Assembly: GCA_963969495.1 (NCBI GenBank)
Contig: OZ018318.1
Coordinates: 169,904,658 to 169,968,657 of the forward strand
Length of the DNA: 64,000 nucleotides
Source: Ceratothoa steindachneri
Taxonomy: Eukaryota > Arthropoda > Malacostraca > Isopoda > Cymothoidae
Direction of reading: 5' to 3'
Below are positions 24,985 to 36,400 of this stretch, piece after piece. The notes under the pieces were generated by a model that was given only the letters and a program-made list of their open reading frames with translations, did no database searches and was not told where the DNA came from. Made by a program: the position numbers and the translations under genes. How positions within the stretch are numbered: the stretch's first letter is position 1; each line of letters opens with the position of its first letter.

Positions 24985-26286
24985 TTGTTCTAAAAGGTAC
25001 ATGTAGATGCCCTTGATGCCTGCTCTATCTATTTCAACTAAATTAGGCTTGTGCTTTGTTGATAGCACTCGTATATCTTTCCACTTGAGGATAACAGTCC
25101 CATGTTCTTCCTCTCTTGAAATTATTTCCCCTTTTTTTAGTTTGGCATTCATCATTTCTTTTGGGAAGTTCTTTTTTGCTGCTCTCACAGTTCCTACAAC
25201 ATGTGGGTTCTCTGTAGAAAACTAGTTGCTAGATTGTAGCGAGTATAGAAATTGGCAATGTAGTGTGTCCATCCTTGATCAAGAAGTCCCTCCATCAGCT
25301 CTGTGCATACTCTTTAGGCAACTCCTACTTCCCTTTCACCTGCTGCTGATCTTCCAGAATAGATTATGAGGTTGTATGTGAAACCTTTCGGCAAGCAGAC
25401 CTTGAATAGCTTTATCCCGTATTTATGGGCCTTGTTGGGGATATACTGCCAAAACTTCAATCTCCCCCTCCATGGAATTAGTGTTTCATCAATCACAACG
25501 TCCTTACCCGGGGTATAAATGGACTTGTATTTTGTAATTAGAATGTCTACTAAAGGTCAGATTTTTCCCAACCTGTCTCCATCCAGCCTCTATTTCTTCA
25601 TTATTAGCGAAATGAAAGCAATTCAGCAATAGTTAAAAATGATTCCTACTCATTTTTTGAGAAATTTTATTATTCTATAGAGAAGTGCTCCACTAGGATG
25701 AAATATTTCCCTTTTGATCAAGGCCCATCCACAGTAAGAATCCTAAGGAGGTTTTTATTTCCTCTTCTGTTTTTGGAATCCATTTTACATGTCTTGCATT
25801 TAGTGTTAGTGTTGATTCTCTTCTTCTTAGCGCAGTCACTTGCTCAGCATAGCCATTTGTTTCTAAAACAAGGAACTTCATCACCTCATCATCAATAATT
25901 AGTTTGAATATATCCTCTGGTCTCAAAGAATTGGTTCAGAAGGCCTCGCAATCACTCCCTCATCTCCTGTAAATGTAAAAGTGGACTCCCTTCCAATGTA
26001 TTCTGTCCATTTTGGGGTTGATGTATTTGTTTCAGGCACTTCTATCATTTTCTTCTTCACTCTCCACAGACAAATTTCTCAATTGATTGTCCAGTTCCCT
26101 ATCTACTGCTTCAATGTCATTTCCTCCTAAGTCATCATCTTCACTGTCACTGCTACTAGATCCACTAAATGGTTTGTAGTTTGGATCACAATCCGAGTCA
26201 TCAACAGATATATCTGACTCTACATCAGCTGTACTGAGTGCCTGTTGAATTGATTCTTCATCATAATTCCTTCTTCTTTGAGACAT
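24985..26286 (-). pseudogene. piggyBac (PGBD-type) transposase, broken
   Basis: The start is plausible at ATG 26286 (MSQRRRNYDEESIQQALS). An acidic Ser/Asp-rich N-terminal region (SVDDSDCDPNYKPFSGSSSS) follows, as is usual for this family. Next come RPEDIFKLIIDDEVMKFLV, a catalytic-core start (EEEIKTSLGFLLWMGL), IDETLIPWRGRLKFWQYIPN, KAHKYGIKLFKVC, and finally VRAAKKNFPKEMMNAKLKKG with LKWKDIRVLSTKH. The segments lie in different frames with deletions between them. The C-terminal MGGVDxxD block and Cys-rich tail are missing. The intact enzyme would excise precisely at TTAA. It is inactive here. Confidence 0.75.
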
Positions 26287-26914
26287 TTAGGTGAATTTTA
26301 GGAATTTTATAATAATTTATAGTTTATTTTTTAATCTTTATAGACATTTTTATAATCTATAACTTTATTTTATTATCTGCCTGAAAAATTAAAAAAATAT
26401 GATTTGCAAAAATACAACAATTATTGTTGATATAATCAAAGTAAAATATTCAAACTAAAACCTTATTTTTGTGACCTTGCAATGCTTCTATGTATGTAAG
26501 TACAAGAAAGCAGGACACATTATGCATAAATTACTTCAGATATGTCAGAAAATCCAGCTATATATGTAAAAAGTTGCGATAATAGACTGTCAACAAATAT
26601 TGTTGACATGGCCTCTGAGAAAAAAATGAAACATATACTAATTTTTATTAGTATATAAGTGAAATTAGGTTCAAATAAGTTTATTTACAACATATTTCAC
26701 TTTCCTGATATTAACAAAAATTAAATTGGCAGTCAACGTGTTAATATATATTCTGTGTATGCTCTTCTTGATTTGCTTTCAAGGTATCATTCCAAGCAAA
26801 ATACTTTTTCCTGACTGCTCAAAATTTGGGCCTGATTATTAAACCAGGGTTGTATGCCTACTTCCTTTGCCATAGTTTGTTTAGGAATGAATTGCTTTAT
26901 TCCTGTCTCTAGTA

Positions 26915-26966
26915 CATGGGTTTAGAAGAGGTAGATCGTGTTTGACAAATTTACTGGATTTTATAG
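26915..26966 (+). pseudogene. Plus-strand CR1 reverse-transcriptase scrap
   Basis: Encodes HGFRRGRSCLTNLLDF, the same block as in the LINE at 13981 (HGFRSGRSCLTNLLDF). It directly abuts the tail of an oppositely oriented CR1 copy at 26967. Confidence 0.65.
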
Positions 26967-28500
26967 CATAACATAATTTTATGGATGACATCTGCGAGGG
27001 CCTATCAAAGATCATCCGCATCTGTCAAAACCCTCCCGCAAAATGCATCCATAGGATTGTGTCAGATCATGCATCTATAATACAATTTAAACCATCCACA
27101 GGAATGCGTCAAAAACAAAGGGCATTTATTAAGCTCAGAAATATTCTTAATTACATTTGCTATTTTCAATTCACTAGGTATTTTCAAAACTCTAGTAATC
27201 TAGTATACCCATAGCTTCTCAAGAGGTACTGCAATACTTTTATATACCTTTTTTAAGTAACCTAGAATGAATGTCATCTGGGCCAGATGCCCTACTAGTA
27301 TTCAAATCACTTATAAGCCTTTTAATGATTTCTCTAGAACTAGAACTATCACAAATTAAACTCTCTGGATTCTTGTGTGTAAATACTGAAGCAAAATAAT
27401 CATTAAGTAACTCCTCATCAGATTCTTTCACAAGCCCTTCATATTTAATAGGCCCTATTTTATGTCTGCTAGATTTTTTATTGATTTTATATTAGCTAAA
27501 GAATTTTCTTAGATCTTTATTATTATTTTGACCTAAATTAATTTCTGCCACCCTTTTGCTTTTTTTAATTATCTTATTTAATTCATTCCTAGCAATCCTA
27601 TACTAAGTAAGATTTTCAGCAGTACCTTTTCCCTGTAATCTTTTGTATGCTCTTTTCTCAGAAATTTTCCTAGGCATCATGATTCCACCATAATGACTTG
27701 CTACATTTCTTCCTAATGACCTTCATTGAGATGCACTGCTCATGGACTATGTTTAATATAGTCTTAAAAGTATTCTTACCACTGAATTCTATATCCCAGT
27801 TAACCTGATTCAACAGGTTTCTAAGTTTGACATAATGCCCCCTCTGAAAATTTGGAGTCTTAGTAGTGTTTGTTGATGTAAGAGCTTTCCATATTCCCAA
27901 CTTAAAACAAACTATCTGATATCACTATTTCCCAATGTTTTCCTGACAGTCAATTCCTAAACTATATTATCATCATTTGAAAGTACTAGATCTAATATAT
28001 TGGTACCCCTTGTTGGTTTATTAACAAATTGACTTGAAAAAATGATTCTCAAAACATTATATAAACTTACAACTTGTTCTATCCTAATGACCTTCATTGA
28101 GATGCACTGCTCATGGACTATGTTTAATATAGTCTTAAAAGTATTCTTACCACTGAATTCTATATCCCAGTTAACCTGATTCAACAGGTTTCTAAGTTTG
28201 ACATAATGCCCCCTCTGAAAATTTGGAGTCTTAGTAGTGTTTGTTGATGTAAGAGCTTTCCATATTCCCAACTTAAAACAAACTATCTGATATCACTATT
28301 TCCCAATGTTTTCCTGACAGTCAATTCCTAAACTATATTATCATCATTTGAAAGTACTAGATCTAATATATTGGTACCCCTTGTTGGTTTATTAACAAAT
28401 TGACTTGAAAAAATGATTCTCAAAACATTATATAAACTTACAACTTGTTCTATCCTTTCCTATCATATTTTCTGAATGGTATGATCCAACCATCAGTCTT
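26967..28500 (-). pseudogene. CR1-type LINE, internally deleted, minus strand
   Basis: The 3' end at 26967 carries the CATAACATAA tail, which is (TTATG)n on the minus strand, and a 3' UTR matching the LINE at 13981-16291 (GGATGAC, AGGGCCTATCAAAG). The N-terminal pre-RT coding part then follows (ESDEELLNDYFASVFTHKNP, SRASGPDDIHSRLLKKGI at 27240-27431). The palm catalytic motifs are deleted. Further upstream parts at 27670-28500 include a block duplicated exactly in tandem (27712-28453). The frames are broken. Confidence 0.75.
27712..28453 (-). repeat. Exact 371-bp tandem duplication
   Basis: The unit 27712-28082 is followed by 28083-28453. Reading both units base by base I found no difference. 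The junction shares CCT microhomology with the sequence after unit 2 (TATCCTAATG against TATCCTTTCC). Both units carry the same minus-strand LINE frame (GIWKALTSTNTTKTPNFQRG). Confidence 0.95.
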
Positions 28501-28825
28501 ACTTCTCCTTTGACCTTTTTAATGTTTATATTAATTTTTTTTTTACCCAACAATGTAGACAGTTAAGTGTTAGTAGGGTACTTAAGCATGCTTAGTAACA
28601 ATGTTAATTTTTTTGCATTAATCAATAGAATTATCAATAAACATACTTAAATACCTTACTACTCCCACCTTCTAACATCATTATTCGGAAAATCTTATGC
28701 ATTATTATTTAGAAAATAAAAAGTAACTAATATTAACATTAAAAACAAAAGTGCTAGTATAACAAGCATTTTAAGATGACATTTTGGAAGAATTTTTGCA
28801 TTGCATTGCAGAATTAGGTTGAAAT

Positions 28826-28950
28826 ATTGTCCCTATGTGACTTTATAAAGTGTGAAAGACCCTCTCCACCATCAAAATATTACTCTTAGGACACCATTAC
28901 ATTACAATGATGCAAAGAAGTATTGCAAGCTTTAGTAGCCTAAAATGAGT
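28826..28950. repeat. Dispersed repeat, relative of 33605-33720
   Basis: Shares GACTTTATAA, ACCCTCTCCACCATCAA, ATATTACTCTTAGGACACC-like text and TAGTAGCCT with the segment at 33605-33720. Family unknown. Confidence 0.55.
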
Positions 28951-28965
28951 GCCCCTCTTATTAAA

Positions 28966-30055
28966 TACAGTGGTACCTTGATTTACGAGTGAACCAACTT
29001 ACAAGCTGTTGCTCAATTGATTTTCTGCATTGTGATACAAGCCAAGAGTTGAGGTACGAGTTAGAAGTGAGCAACCAAGCTTGATATACACTGCCACTAG
29101 GTAGCACAGCGAGCACGCCACCACATTCGCACAGTATTGTTCAGGTGGTTGGTTACCTTGCCATGCAAGTAGCTCTGTCATATCACTGTTGCTTTTTCCA
29201 TCGTGTTTTGTTCTTTTTGTGTAGTTATTTTGTTGTACTATACAGTATTAACCAGGGGGCCTAAGAAAGTGAGTGTCAAGGCCAGTTGTGAGAGGAAGAA
29301 AAGGATGATATTCTTTAGAATTAAAGCACAAAATCATCGAAAAACATGAGCAAGCTGTTTGTGTTGTCGACTTGGCAAGGCAGTAAGAGCATAGTATATC
29401 TACGATATGTAAGATTTTGAAACAAGAGTTGATAAAAGGCTATAATGCCAGCCAAAGGCATTAAAGATCATTTCAAAACTTCAGACCTTCATTCGGCAAA
29501 AGTTGGTGTGGTTGACAGAGAAGCAGCTTGCAGGAGATAGTGTGACCGAGAGCATCATATGTGAGAAGGCACAAGCCATTTACAGGGATTTGGTGCAGCA
29601 TATGGCAGGAACATCAATGGGTGAGGTGTCAGAAGAAGACTGGCATTCACTCCATCATCAGGCATAGTGAGGCAGCTGAGGATTTTATTAAAAACTTTTG
29701 CCAAACTGATAGAAGCTGAAGGATACATCCCCTAGCAAGTCTTTAATTTTGATGAGACAGAGCTATTTATTAAGGTCATCTCCATCTGATCCCTAAGCTA
29801 AAGTACTCTTAATAAAACCAGATTATTTTTCTTACATTTTATTTTATTATTTTTTTTAGGCATTATTTGTTATTTATAAAGTACATTTTTATTTAAAAAC
29901 TTGCACTATAAATTTGGTGTGTTTGGAGGGTGGGGGAACTGATTAATGGCCTTTTCATTAATTTCAATGAGGGAAATTACTTTGATATCTGAGCAAATTA
30001 AGTTACAACCTCAGTCACATAACGAATTTAACTCGTAAGTCAAGGGATCACTGTA
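28966..30055 (+). mobile_element. Tigger (pogo-type) DNA transposon, internally deleted
   Basis: The element proper spans 28968-30053. The left end CAGTGGTACCTTGATTTACG and the right end (reverse complement CAGTGATCCCTTGACTTACG) are Tigger-type inverted repeats flanked by TA (28966-28967 and 30054-30055). The plus strand between about 29260 and 29790 encodes pieces of a Tigger/Jerky-type transposase: KKVSVKASCERKKR, VDLARQ-like text, WLTEKQLAGDSVTESIICEK and the PQQVFNFDET-like end. The DDE catalytic domain beyond the first Asp is mostly deleted. The helix-turn-helix DNA-binding part is recognisable but broken. Cannot transpose alone. Confidence 0.8.
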
Positions 30056-30059
30056 TTGC

Positions 30060-30560
30060 CATACTTTCACTGATTAGGGTGGAGAAAATTCTAATTATGC
30101 TGTTATAACAAATTAGATTGGCAGCAATCTTGTCATTAACTGTTTTGAACCATTAAAATAATGTTAGGGTTAGGTGATGGTGGGTTAGTTTGTTGAGCAA
30201 CTCCAATGCAATGGAAGGTACTATTTTTCTAAATATTTATATTAAAAAAAAATTCCAATGCTATATAGTGTATATCATAGATATACACTAGCACTCATAA
30301 TTAAGGCGCAGAAATTTCTAATTATATAATGAAAATTAGATTGGCAGCCATCATATCATTGATACCTAGTTTGTTTAGAACTTGCCAAATAATTTTGGGG
30401 TTAGGCTTAGTTAGGTTGTTAATTTATGTGGGTTCATTTAGCATGGTTTTAGTAAGTTGTTAGATTTTGTGTATTTTTTTGCCACTGGAAAATAACCAAA
30501 CAAGAAGCCTATTCCAGAGACACTGTGACATAACCTTTTGCACTTAAATTGGTAATTTCA
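30060..30560. repeat. Two diverged copies of a ~240-bp repeat
   Basis: The segment around 30060-30210 and that around 30290-30440 share AAATTAGATTGGCAGC, TCATTxA, TAATxTTxGGGTTAGG and a GTTAG-rich end. A further relative of the trailing part (GAAGCCTATTC, GTGACATAACC) occurs at about 33310-33360. Unknown family. Confidence 0.5.
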
Positions 30561-31608
30561 CAGATTAAAACTAAATGTGTTTAAAGGATCAGGCATAGAT
30601 GACCCACCCCAAGGACAATGGGGTGGCTCATCTTTACATGGAAAACTTCGAGTGGCTTATCTTTACTGTTACTAATTTTATGAAAATCTCAATACTCCTT
30701 ATTGAGATTTTCATAAATTTTGAAAAGGTGAAGTTCAACTTAACCTAAAATGTGGTTATTATTAGTTTGTAAATTACCACCACCCTAAATAATCATTTTG
30801 TGTCTGAAAGTGTTGGTAGATGATTCACTACTTATTATTAATTGGATAAAGGAGAATCATGAGAAAAGAATTAAAGTGTGGTGTTTTAATGAATTGGACT
30901 TCTTGTTCTTCAATCATTGATAAGTTTATTTGGAAACACCAACTAAAGAGTGCATTAGATATAAAGCAAGTGGCTCTCTCTGCACAATCTATCCACTGCA
31001 ATAATTCTAGTGTTGAGCAAACTGAACCATTTAAACCTATCGAAAGTGAGTGAGTGACATATATTTTTTTTCTGAAATATGCACAAAGTACTTTGAAAAG
31101 CAACCCAATAAGACTTGGGAAATCAACTCTATACTTCAAATAGAAAAAAATCCTGTTTCTCACACAAAGATAAAAATATTACAAGGAGGTAGATCTCTGG
31201 AACATATATGGGTGTTTGGCTAAGTTGAGATAAGGTCTGTTGTGACCTTTTTATCTATGTAGGTAACTCTTATGTAACTACAACACCTAGCTTAATATAT
31301 ATAGAAATAGTGGAAAACTGAAGCACAGAAAAATTATTATCAATTCAAAAAGTTCTGCTAATGATCAATAGACTGGTCAATATTCATGCACATTCAAGTG
31401 ATTGAGATTTATTTGTTTTACTTTTTTAAATATATACAAGCAATGGCTTTGCTACTAAGATTAAAATTTAAAATAAAAAAAGCAGCCATGGTTAAATTTT
31501 TATAAATTTTCTGAACTTTGCCATCTTGTTTTTTGATATTATAAAAGAATTAGAAATTATTATTCAAATAATAAAAAAAATCCCCTTCTTAAATTATAGT
31601 TAGTGATA
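30561..31608. other. Unassigned AT-rich stretch
   Basis: Only short frames without motifs that I recognise (for example 30828-31163 minus). No RNA gene seen. Confidence 0.4.
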
Positions 31609-31610
31609 TA

Positions 31611-32708
31611 CCGGTTGTCCCAGAAAAAAGTTAACGGTAATTTGAATTAGTATAACTCAAAAACTATTGGAGATCTTGGGGTCCTTAAAAAGGTGTTTTA
31701 TTTACCAACTATTTATCTGTCTATTCTGGAAATTTCACTAAATTCCCTTTTATGATATTGATACACTAATGGGTTTAGTGGAGGCTATCAAAAATACATT
31801 TGTGCGAGGAAGTAAAATAATGAAACAAAGCCTAGGAAGGCTAGGCCATTTTGCACTTCCAAGAGAAGCGTAGGGAGCGTAGGTAGCCTAGGTCACTGTG
31901 TCATTCTTCAAGCAAAGCCTAGGCCATTTTGACAGTGGTTTTTCACCACGCTGTGGTATAGTTTCGTCATTATTGCTTACTAAGCTAATCAAAGCGTGTC
32001 TGTGTAAAAGTTTACTTGCATAGTTAACAAAAGATCAACGCGCTTTTGTAGTCACAAACTTTATTAAGATTGGCAGTATTAAACAAGTACAAGATTCATT
32101 TGAACGTTTTCCAGGTAGGCACCCACCAAGCAAGACCACAATTTGGAAAAATGTTCGCAAATACCAACATGAAGGAACATGCTTAAATCTAAATAAAAAT
32201 AAAAATAAAATGTTCAGATGACACTTCTTCAAAATCCACATGTATCAGTCAGAAAGAATGGGTTACAATTGTCAAAGTCATCAATTAACCGCATTATTAA
32301 ACATGACTTAAAATGGCATCCTTATGGGATGCATGCAAGACACCAGCTTCTTGAAACTGATTTTCCTCGTCGTAGACAATTGGTTGAATGGCTTCTCCAT
32401 AAACCTGCTCATTTCTTGGAAAACATTGTGATTGGTGATGAGGCAGCCTTTTTCATGAATGGAAAAGTAAATAGCCATAGCATTCGGCACTATGTGCCTC
32501 CCCCTCCCCGCCCCAGCATTCAACTTTGACACACGTATTTGTCAGCAGAAAGTGTCTCTGTGGATTGGAATATGCGGGAATGGCTTTCTTGTCAGCCCAT
32601 TGTTTTACGAGAATAACTTGAATGGCGCTGCCTACCTGAGCATGATCAACGAAAGACATCTTCCCGGAACTCCACCAGATTCATACGATCGATTTCAATG
32701 GAAGTAAA
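31611..32708 (+). pseudogene. Tc/mariner-like transposase element, 3' part lost
   Basis: Begins after TA at 31609 with CCGGTTGTCCCAGAAAAAAG, a plausible terminal repeat. The coding remnant runs from about 32035. A helix-turn-helix region (VQDSFERFPGRHPPSKTTIW, then RKYQHEGT) leads into a 103-codon frame with SVRKNGLQLSKSSINRIIKH, WHPYGMHARHQLL, FLENIVIGDEAAFFMNGKVN (first catalytic Asp in GDEA) and SHSIRHYVP. A frameshift near 32500 leads to QKVSLWIGICGNGFLVSPLF and NGAAYLSMINERHLP. The second and third catalytic residues are missing because a Penelope-like end begins at about 32709. Pseudogene. Confidence 0.7.
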
Positions 32709-33060
32709 ATGTTATTTAAATCGGCTAACTATGTTAAGAGAAGAATCGTAGAATCGAGCTTGATATCGTCAGTTCCTAATTTAAATCTATCTGAGAGTCA
32801 ATTTTCTTTTAATCCTGTAATAAGATCGCAAATAAACAAAATAGTAAAAGGCCAGCCCTTCAATATGTTTAGGCCTATCCCCCCCCCCCCCCCCCCCCCG
32901 ATTAGCCACAAGTAGGGGATTGGGGGAAAAAAGAGGGGATCTTGTGTTATGCTTATATGCATTTCTCTTATATTTTCTGCCCAGTGTCAGTTGAAAAAGG
33001 GTGTGAGATACACCGAAACTGTTCTGAATTAAATTGTCTTCGGAGAATGTGGTTTAATTC

Positions 33061-33094
<34 letters not shown>
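32709..33094 (+). pseudogene. Penelope-like 3' end (C-terminal scrap, stem-loop, TA array)
   Basis: A 68-codon frame contains NYVKRRIVESSLISSVPNLN, LSESQFSFNPV and a C-terminal end, resembling the last residues after a GIY-YIG domain in Penelope-like elements of arthropods (recognised by eye). A poly(C) run and about 100 non-coding bases follow. A stem-loop then appears: GGTGT, GAGAT loop, ACACC directly before CGAAAC at 33000-33019, and finally (TA)n at about 33063-33094. The stem-loop-CGAAAC-(TA)n order is the same as at 7603-7847. 5'-truncated, inserted in or joined to the mariner-like element. Confidence 0.55.
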
Positions 33095-33097
<3 letters not shown>

Positions 33098-34369
33098 AAT
33101 CAGCAGCCTATAATAACTTTATGCCTTGTAAAATATTATTCAAGTGCTAATAACTCAGAAAATATTGCTTTTCATGCCAAATGAATAGCAAAAAACAATT
33201 AAGGTAGACCTGTAGAATAGAATGAAAGTAAATTTTCTTAAAAAAGCATTGTTTATTTGTAGGATTACCATTCTCTTAGGTTTTGTGTCCTGTGTTTCCC
33301 ATCAGAAAGGAACTAAAGAAAAAGCCTATTCTAGTGAGCTTGTTGTGGCATAGCCTAAGGCCTTAGGTTTCAGTTCAAAATGGTTTTTATACCCTAGAAT
33401 TATTGGTTGACAGGTGATGGGAGATGAATGAATCTACAATGGCTGATGATTCTAGATTGAGGTTAGACAGTGGAGGCACCTTGATGGGCCAGAATGACCC
33501 TCTGTGTTATAGCTCAATTATACAAATAATAACCAAAACCAAAACTGTAAACAATCTGAATATCCTCACGTTGAAGCATTCTTATATTACATAATTAAGT
33601 TAAAATGATGACTTTATAAGGGGTGATATACCCTCTCCACCATCAACGTATTACTTCTAGGACACTATTACAACAATACAGAGAGATATGGCATGATTTG
33701 GTAGCCTCAATTGGATGCATGATTGATGGATAATTTTGAATAAGTCGGTCCAATGCATTTGGAGCTACTAAATCATAATAAAAGGAGTCTGCAAAAGGCT
33801 AATCATCCATAAATCTATTGAGTCTATTCTTAAGAATACACAGGGAGGATGCTTCTATCACATGACTAGTCTACCAATCTCTTTCCTAAACCCAAACGGG
33901 GCCAGCCTAAACCTATTGCTTTGTGTCGTATCCTGTTAACTAAAAATTCAGAACTTTACCCTCCGTCTCCCTTATTATAACCTTTTACTCACTTGAATAA
34001 TTTAAATCAAGTAATATTCAAAATTAACCAACATTTTTGCAGTAAATTTACCTTCAATCTATTCTATAGGCCTATCTGAATTGTCTGTCGCTATTTATTC
34101 AGAAGAGAAATCACTATTTTCTGAGCCACAATGTAAAAGGCTAAGGTAGTAGGTTATTTAAAAATGTTTAGTTTTGGTAAATCTCCATATTAATGCAAAA
34201 AAAATTTGTGTTACTCGAATTGTGGGATGTGGCCCTTTAACTGGTTTAGCTTAGTAATGTGAATTTGAATTGACATGAAAAAACTTCTTTGGGGGTGAAA
34301 AGAAGTCTCATGGCATTTAAAGATGGAGTTGCAGCAATAGATTTTCAAAAATATATGATTCAATAAAGT
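33095..34369. other. Non-coding stretch with dispersed repeats
   Basis: Contains relatives of repeats seen at 30480-30560 (here about 33300-33370) and 28826-28950 (here 33605-33720). No gene recognised. Confidence 0.5.
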
Positions 34370-34783
34370 GAATTACATTAATGGAGGTACGAGTAGGTAC
34401 TTAGTTTTGGAGACATCCTGAAAATCTATGAGGACAATGTTGTGGTTATTAATTACTTCCCATGAGCAGATGGTCGCTACTCTATACTGACCTCTCCGCT
34501 TCCTCCTAGCCTCTTCACCTGCAACATTTAAAACCATCCATGCACCACTCTCCTTCAAAGTGTGTTGTAAGTATTCTTTGATGCTCCGGGCTCTTGTCTC
34601 TCTCTCTCTTTGGATTCTTGCCGGACAGTCATGAGCATTGAAGTCACCAGTAATATGGCTGTTGTTTTGGAAGGTGGTTGACTGCAGGTTCATACTCTGG
34701 TGGGGGGAGTATTGGTGAAGATGTATGCTATATGTGATCAGGCTTCCATCTCCATTGTTTCTTCTGTCTTGTTTCATGTGCAT
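34370..34783 (-). pseudogene. Non-LTR endonuclease fragment
   Basis: The minus-strand frame of 136 codons contains NNSHITGDFNAHDCPARIQR, with the GDFNAHD motif of AP-type endonucleases of LINEs, followed by IKEYLQHTLKESGAWMVLN. It lies downstream, in the sense direction, of the RT fragment at 35060-35760. That is the reverse of normal domain order, so it belongs to another copy or to a rearrangement. Confidence 0.6.
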
Positions 34784-35059
34784 ATAGCATAGTACTTTTG
34801 TTCTGAGAGCATGAGTTGTGAGTTTTGATTCATAAACTTTACTTTTTTATCCCTTTGGGCTGGTATCATGGCCAATGCACATTCCAGAGGAAAGCCACCA
34901 CTGGTGGGCCAGGTCCTCAACTCTATGACTAAAAATAGTGTGTTTGTCTAAGGGGTTCCATGATTGGACAGTGTTTCAGTGGTGGTTGCACCTAGGGCAA
35001 GGTACTTAGAATATTGTTGCACTCTCCATACTCAGGTCTGGACCTAAAGAGGGTCACTG

Positions 35060-35760
35060 ATATCTATCTGGGAAGGTACTCCTCTTCAGGAGGTACCTAG
35101 TTTTGGATGCCAGGTTGGGGAAGTGTAGTTGTGCAAAATGGATCAATTGCTCCTATAGTATGATGAAGGTTTCTTTCTGTTGTCCAAAGTTGGAGCCAGT
35201 GAGTGCATGCACTGCATTGTTTTATGATGCCTTGTTGCAGGTTTCAGTCTTATGTTTCATTAAGAGGTTGTATGTAAAAATGAGGCCAAGGATTGTAGGG
35301 AATTTGTTGAGATTTATGGATATGATTATGATTTTTTGAGATAGACTTTCATTCATCTTACCATTGCTTGACTCTGAAGAGGTATGTTTCTAGTGGTAGT
35401 TTAGGTCGTTTGTGTAGAGTTGGATGGATCATGGGGAGAGGTTGTGCATGCATGAATAGGTTGAAAAGGGTGTGGGAGAGAATTTTTGTATCGGGGGGGG
35501 TGGGGGCACCATTGTAGAGAGGCATGTATTTTGATAAAGTTTGACTCATCTTCAAGAAGTTGATGAGCCATTTTTTGTCATTTCGATGTAGCTGAAAGTT
35601 GAGAATTTTGTGGGTTAAGATATGATGTGGGACCATGTTGAAGGCTATGTTGATGTCAATGGTTGACTAGAATTGTTCTTTTGAGGGATTATTGTTCAAG
35701 CCTCCTATGATGTGTCAGGTTTGTGCTGAAAATAGCTTATTCTGAAGCCTTATTGGGTCT
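35060..35760 (-). pseudogene. Non-LTR reverse-transcriptase fragment
   Basis: Minus strand: a palm motif A-like DINIAFNMVPHHILTHKI, NDKKWLINFLKMSQTLSKYM, ILSHTLFNLFMHAQPLP (a VLSPTLFN-like block), then C-terminal KFPTILGLIFTYN and ALTGSNFGQQKETFIIL. The catalytic FADD block is not evident. Frames change several times. Confidence 0.6.
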
Positions 35761-36400
35761 GGCCAGTAGAATGTGAGGTGTGATACATTTTAAAATTAAA
35801 GTTTTTTTATTATTGTTTTGAATATTGTGGGTAACTAAATGATACGCAAACAAAAGTTTGCATATCAATTAGCCATTTTACTTGTTATCCCTGCTTTCAA
35901 GAAGAATGGGAAAAAATCACTTAATCCATTTTAGCTCAGCCTTATAAATCGAGAATTATTTGCAATGGCGCAGTCATAATTATGTGATTACAAAGGCAAT
36001 GTTGTAGCTAACTAATTGCTTCATCAAGCCCTTGGAAGAAGCTCCTGTGAAAGAGTATTTTCAAACAAATTTGTTGCTTTTTAATTAAAGAGGAAATCTT
36101 AAATAATTTGTTTAAATACAGATAAAATGAAGGCACCTTTTTAAGAAAAGGAATCAACAGATCAAAAAATGTTTCCCATATTATTTGTTACATTTATTAT
36201 GGAAATTTAGTTTACTATGTACTTCTATCAAGGGGTTAACAAAGTTTATAAAATAAAATAAACATTTTGTATTTGTAAAATATTTTAAAGTTTATATACA
36301 TGAATATTTAAAACTTCATATCTTCAGTCAATCCATTAGAACTAACGATTCTATGGCAAGTCAGTACTTCAAGAAATTATGTTCAATTTTGTCCTCATGT
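35761..36400. other. Unassigned AT-rich stretch
   Basis: No recognisable coding or RNA feature. Confidence 0.4.

Larger units (their letters stand above)
22831..26744 (-). mobile_element. piggyBac element 1 with TTAA target duplication
   Basis: TTAACACCTTGACTGGC at 22831 (plus) and TTAACACGTTGACTGCC read on the minus strand from 26744 form matching terminal repeats next to duplicated TTAA, the hallmark of piggyBac. The minus strand encodes a broken transposase (24985-26286). A hAT element is inserted about 40 bases inside the left end. The ends are well preserved, but the coding part is not. Confidence 0.85.
21950..26920 (-). pseudogene. CR1-like LINE remnant split by a piggyBac insertion
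   Basis: On the minus strand the N-terminal pre-RT part is at 26920-26745 (FIPKQTMAKEVGIQPWFNN, then KVFCLE). The continuation is at 22830-21950: KARKEYKQKLF-like text, then NNKDPRKLFSYY-like text, then DFEKAFDTVPHKRLI-like text. C-terminal SYSERLEALNLYSIREKLIQ follows at 22255-22019. The break falls exactly at TTAA (22831 and 26741), where the piggyBac element is inserted. Many stops and frameshifts. Collinearity across the break is the evidence that these were once one element. Confidence 0.7.
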
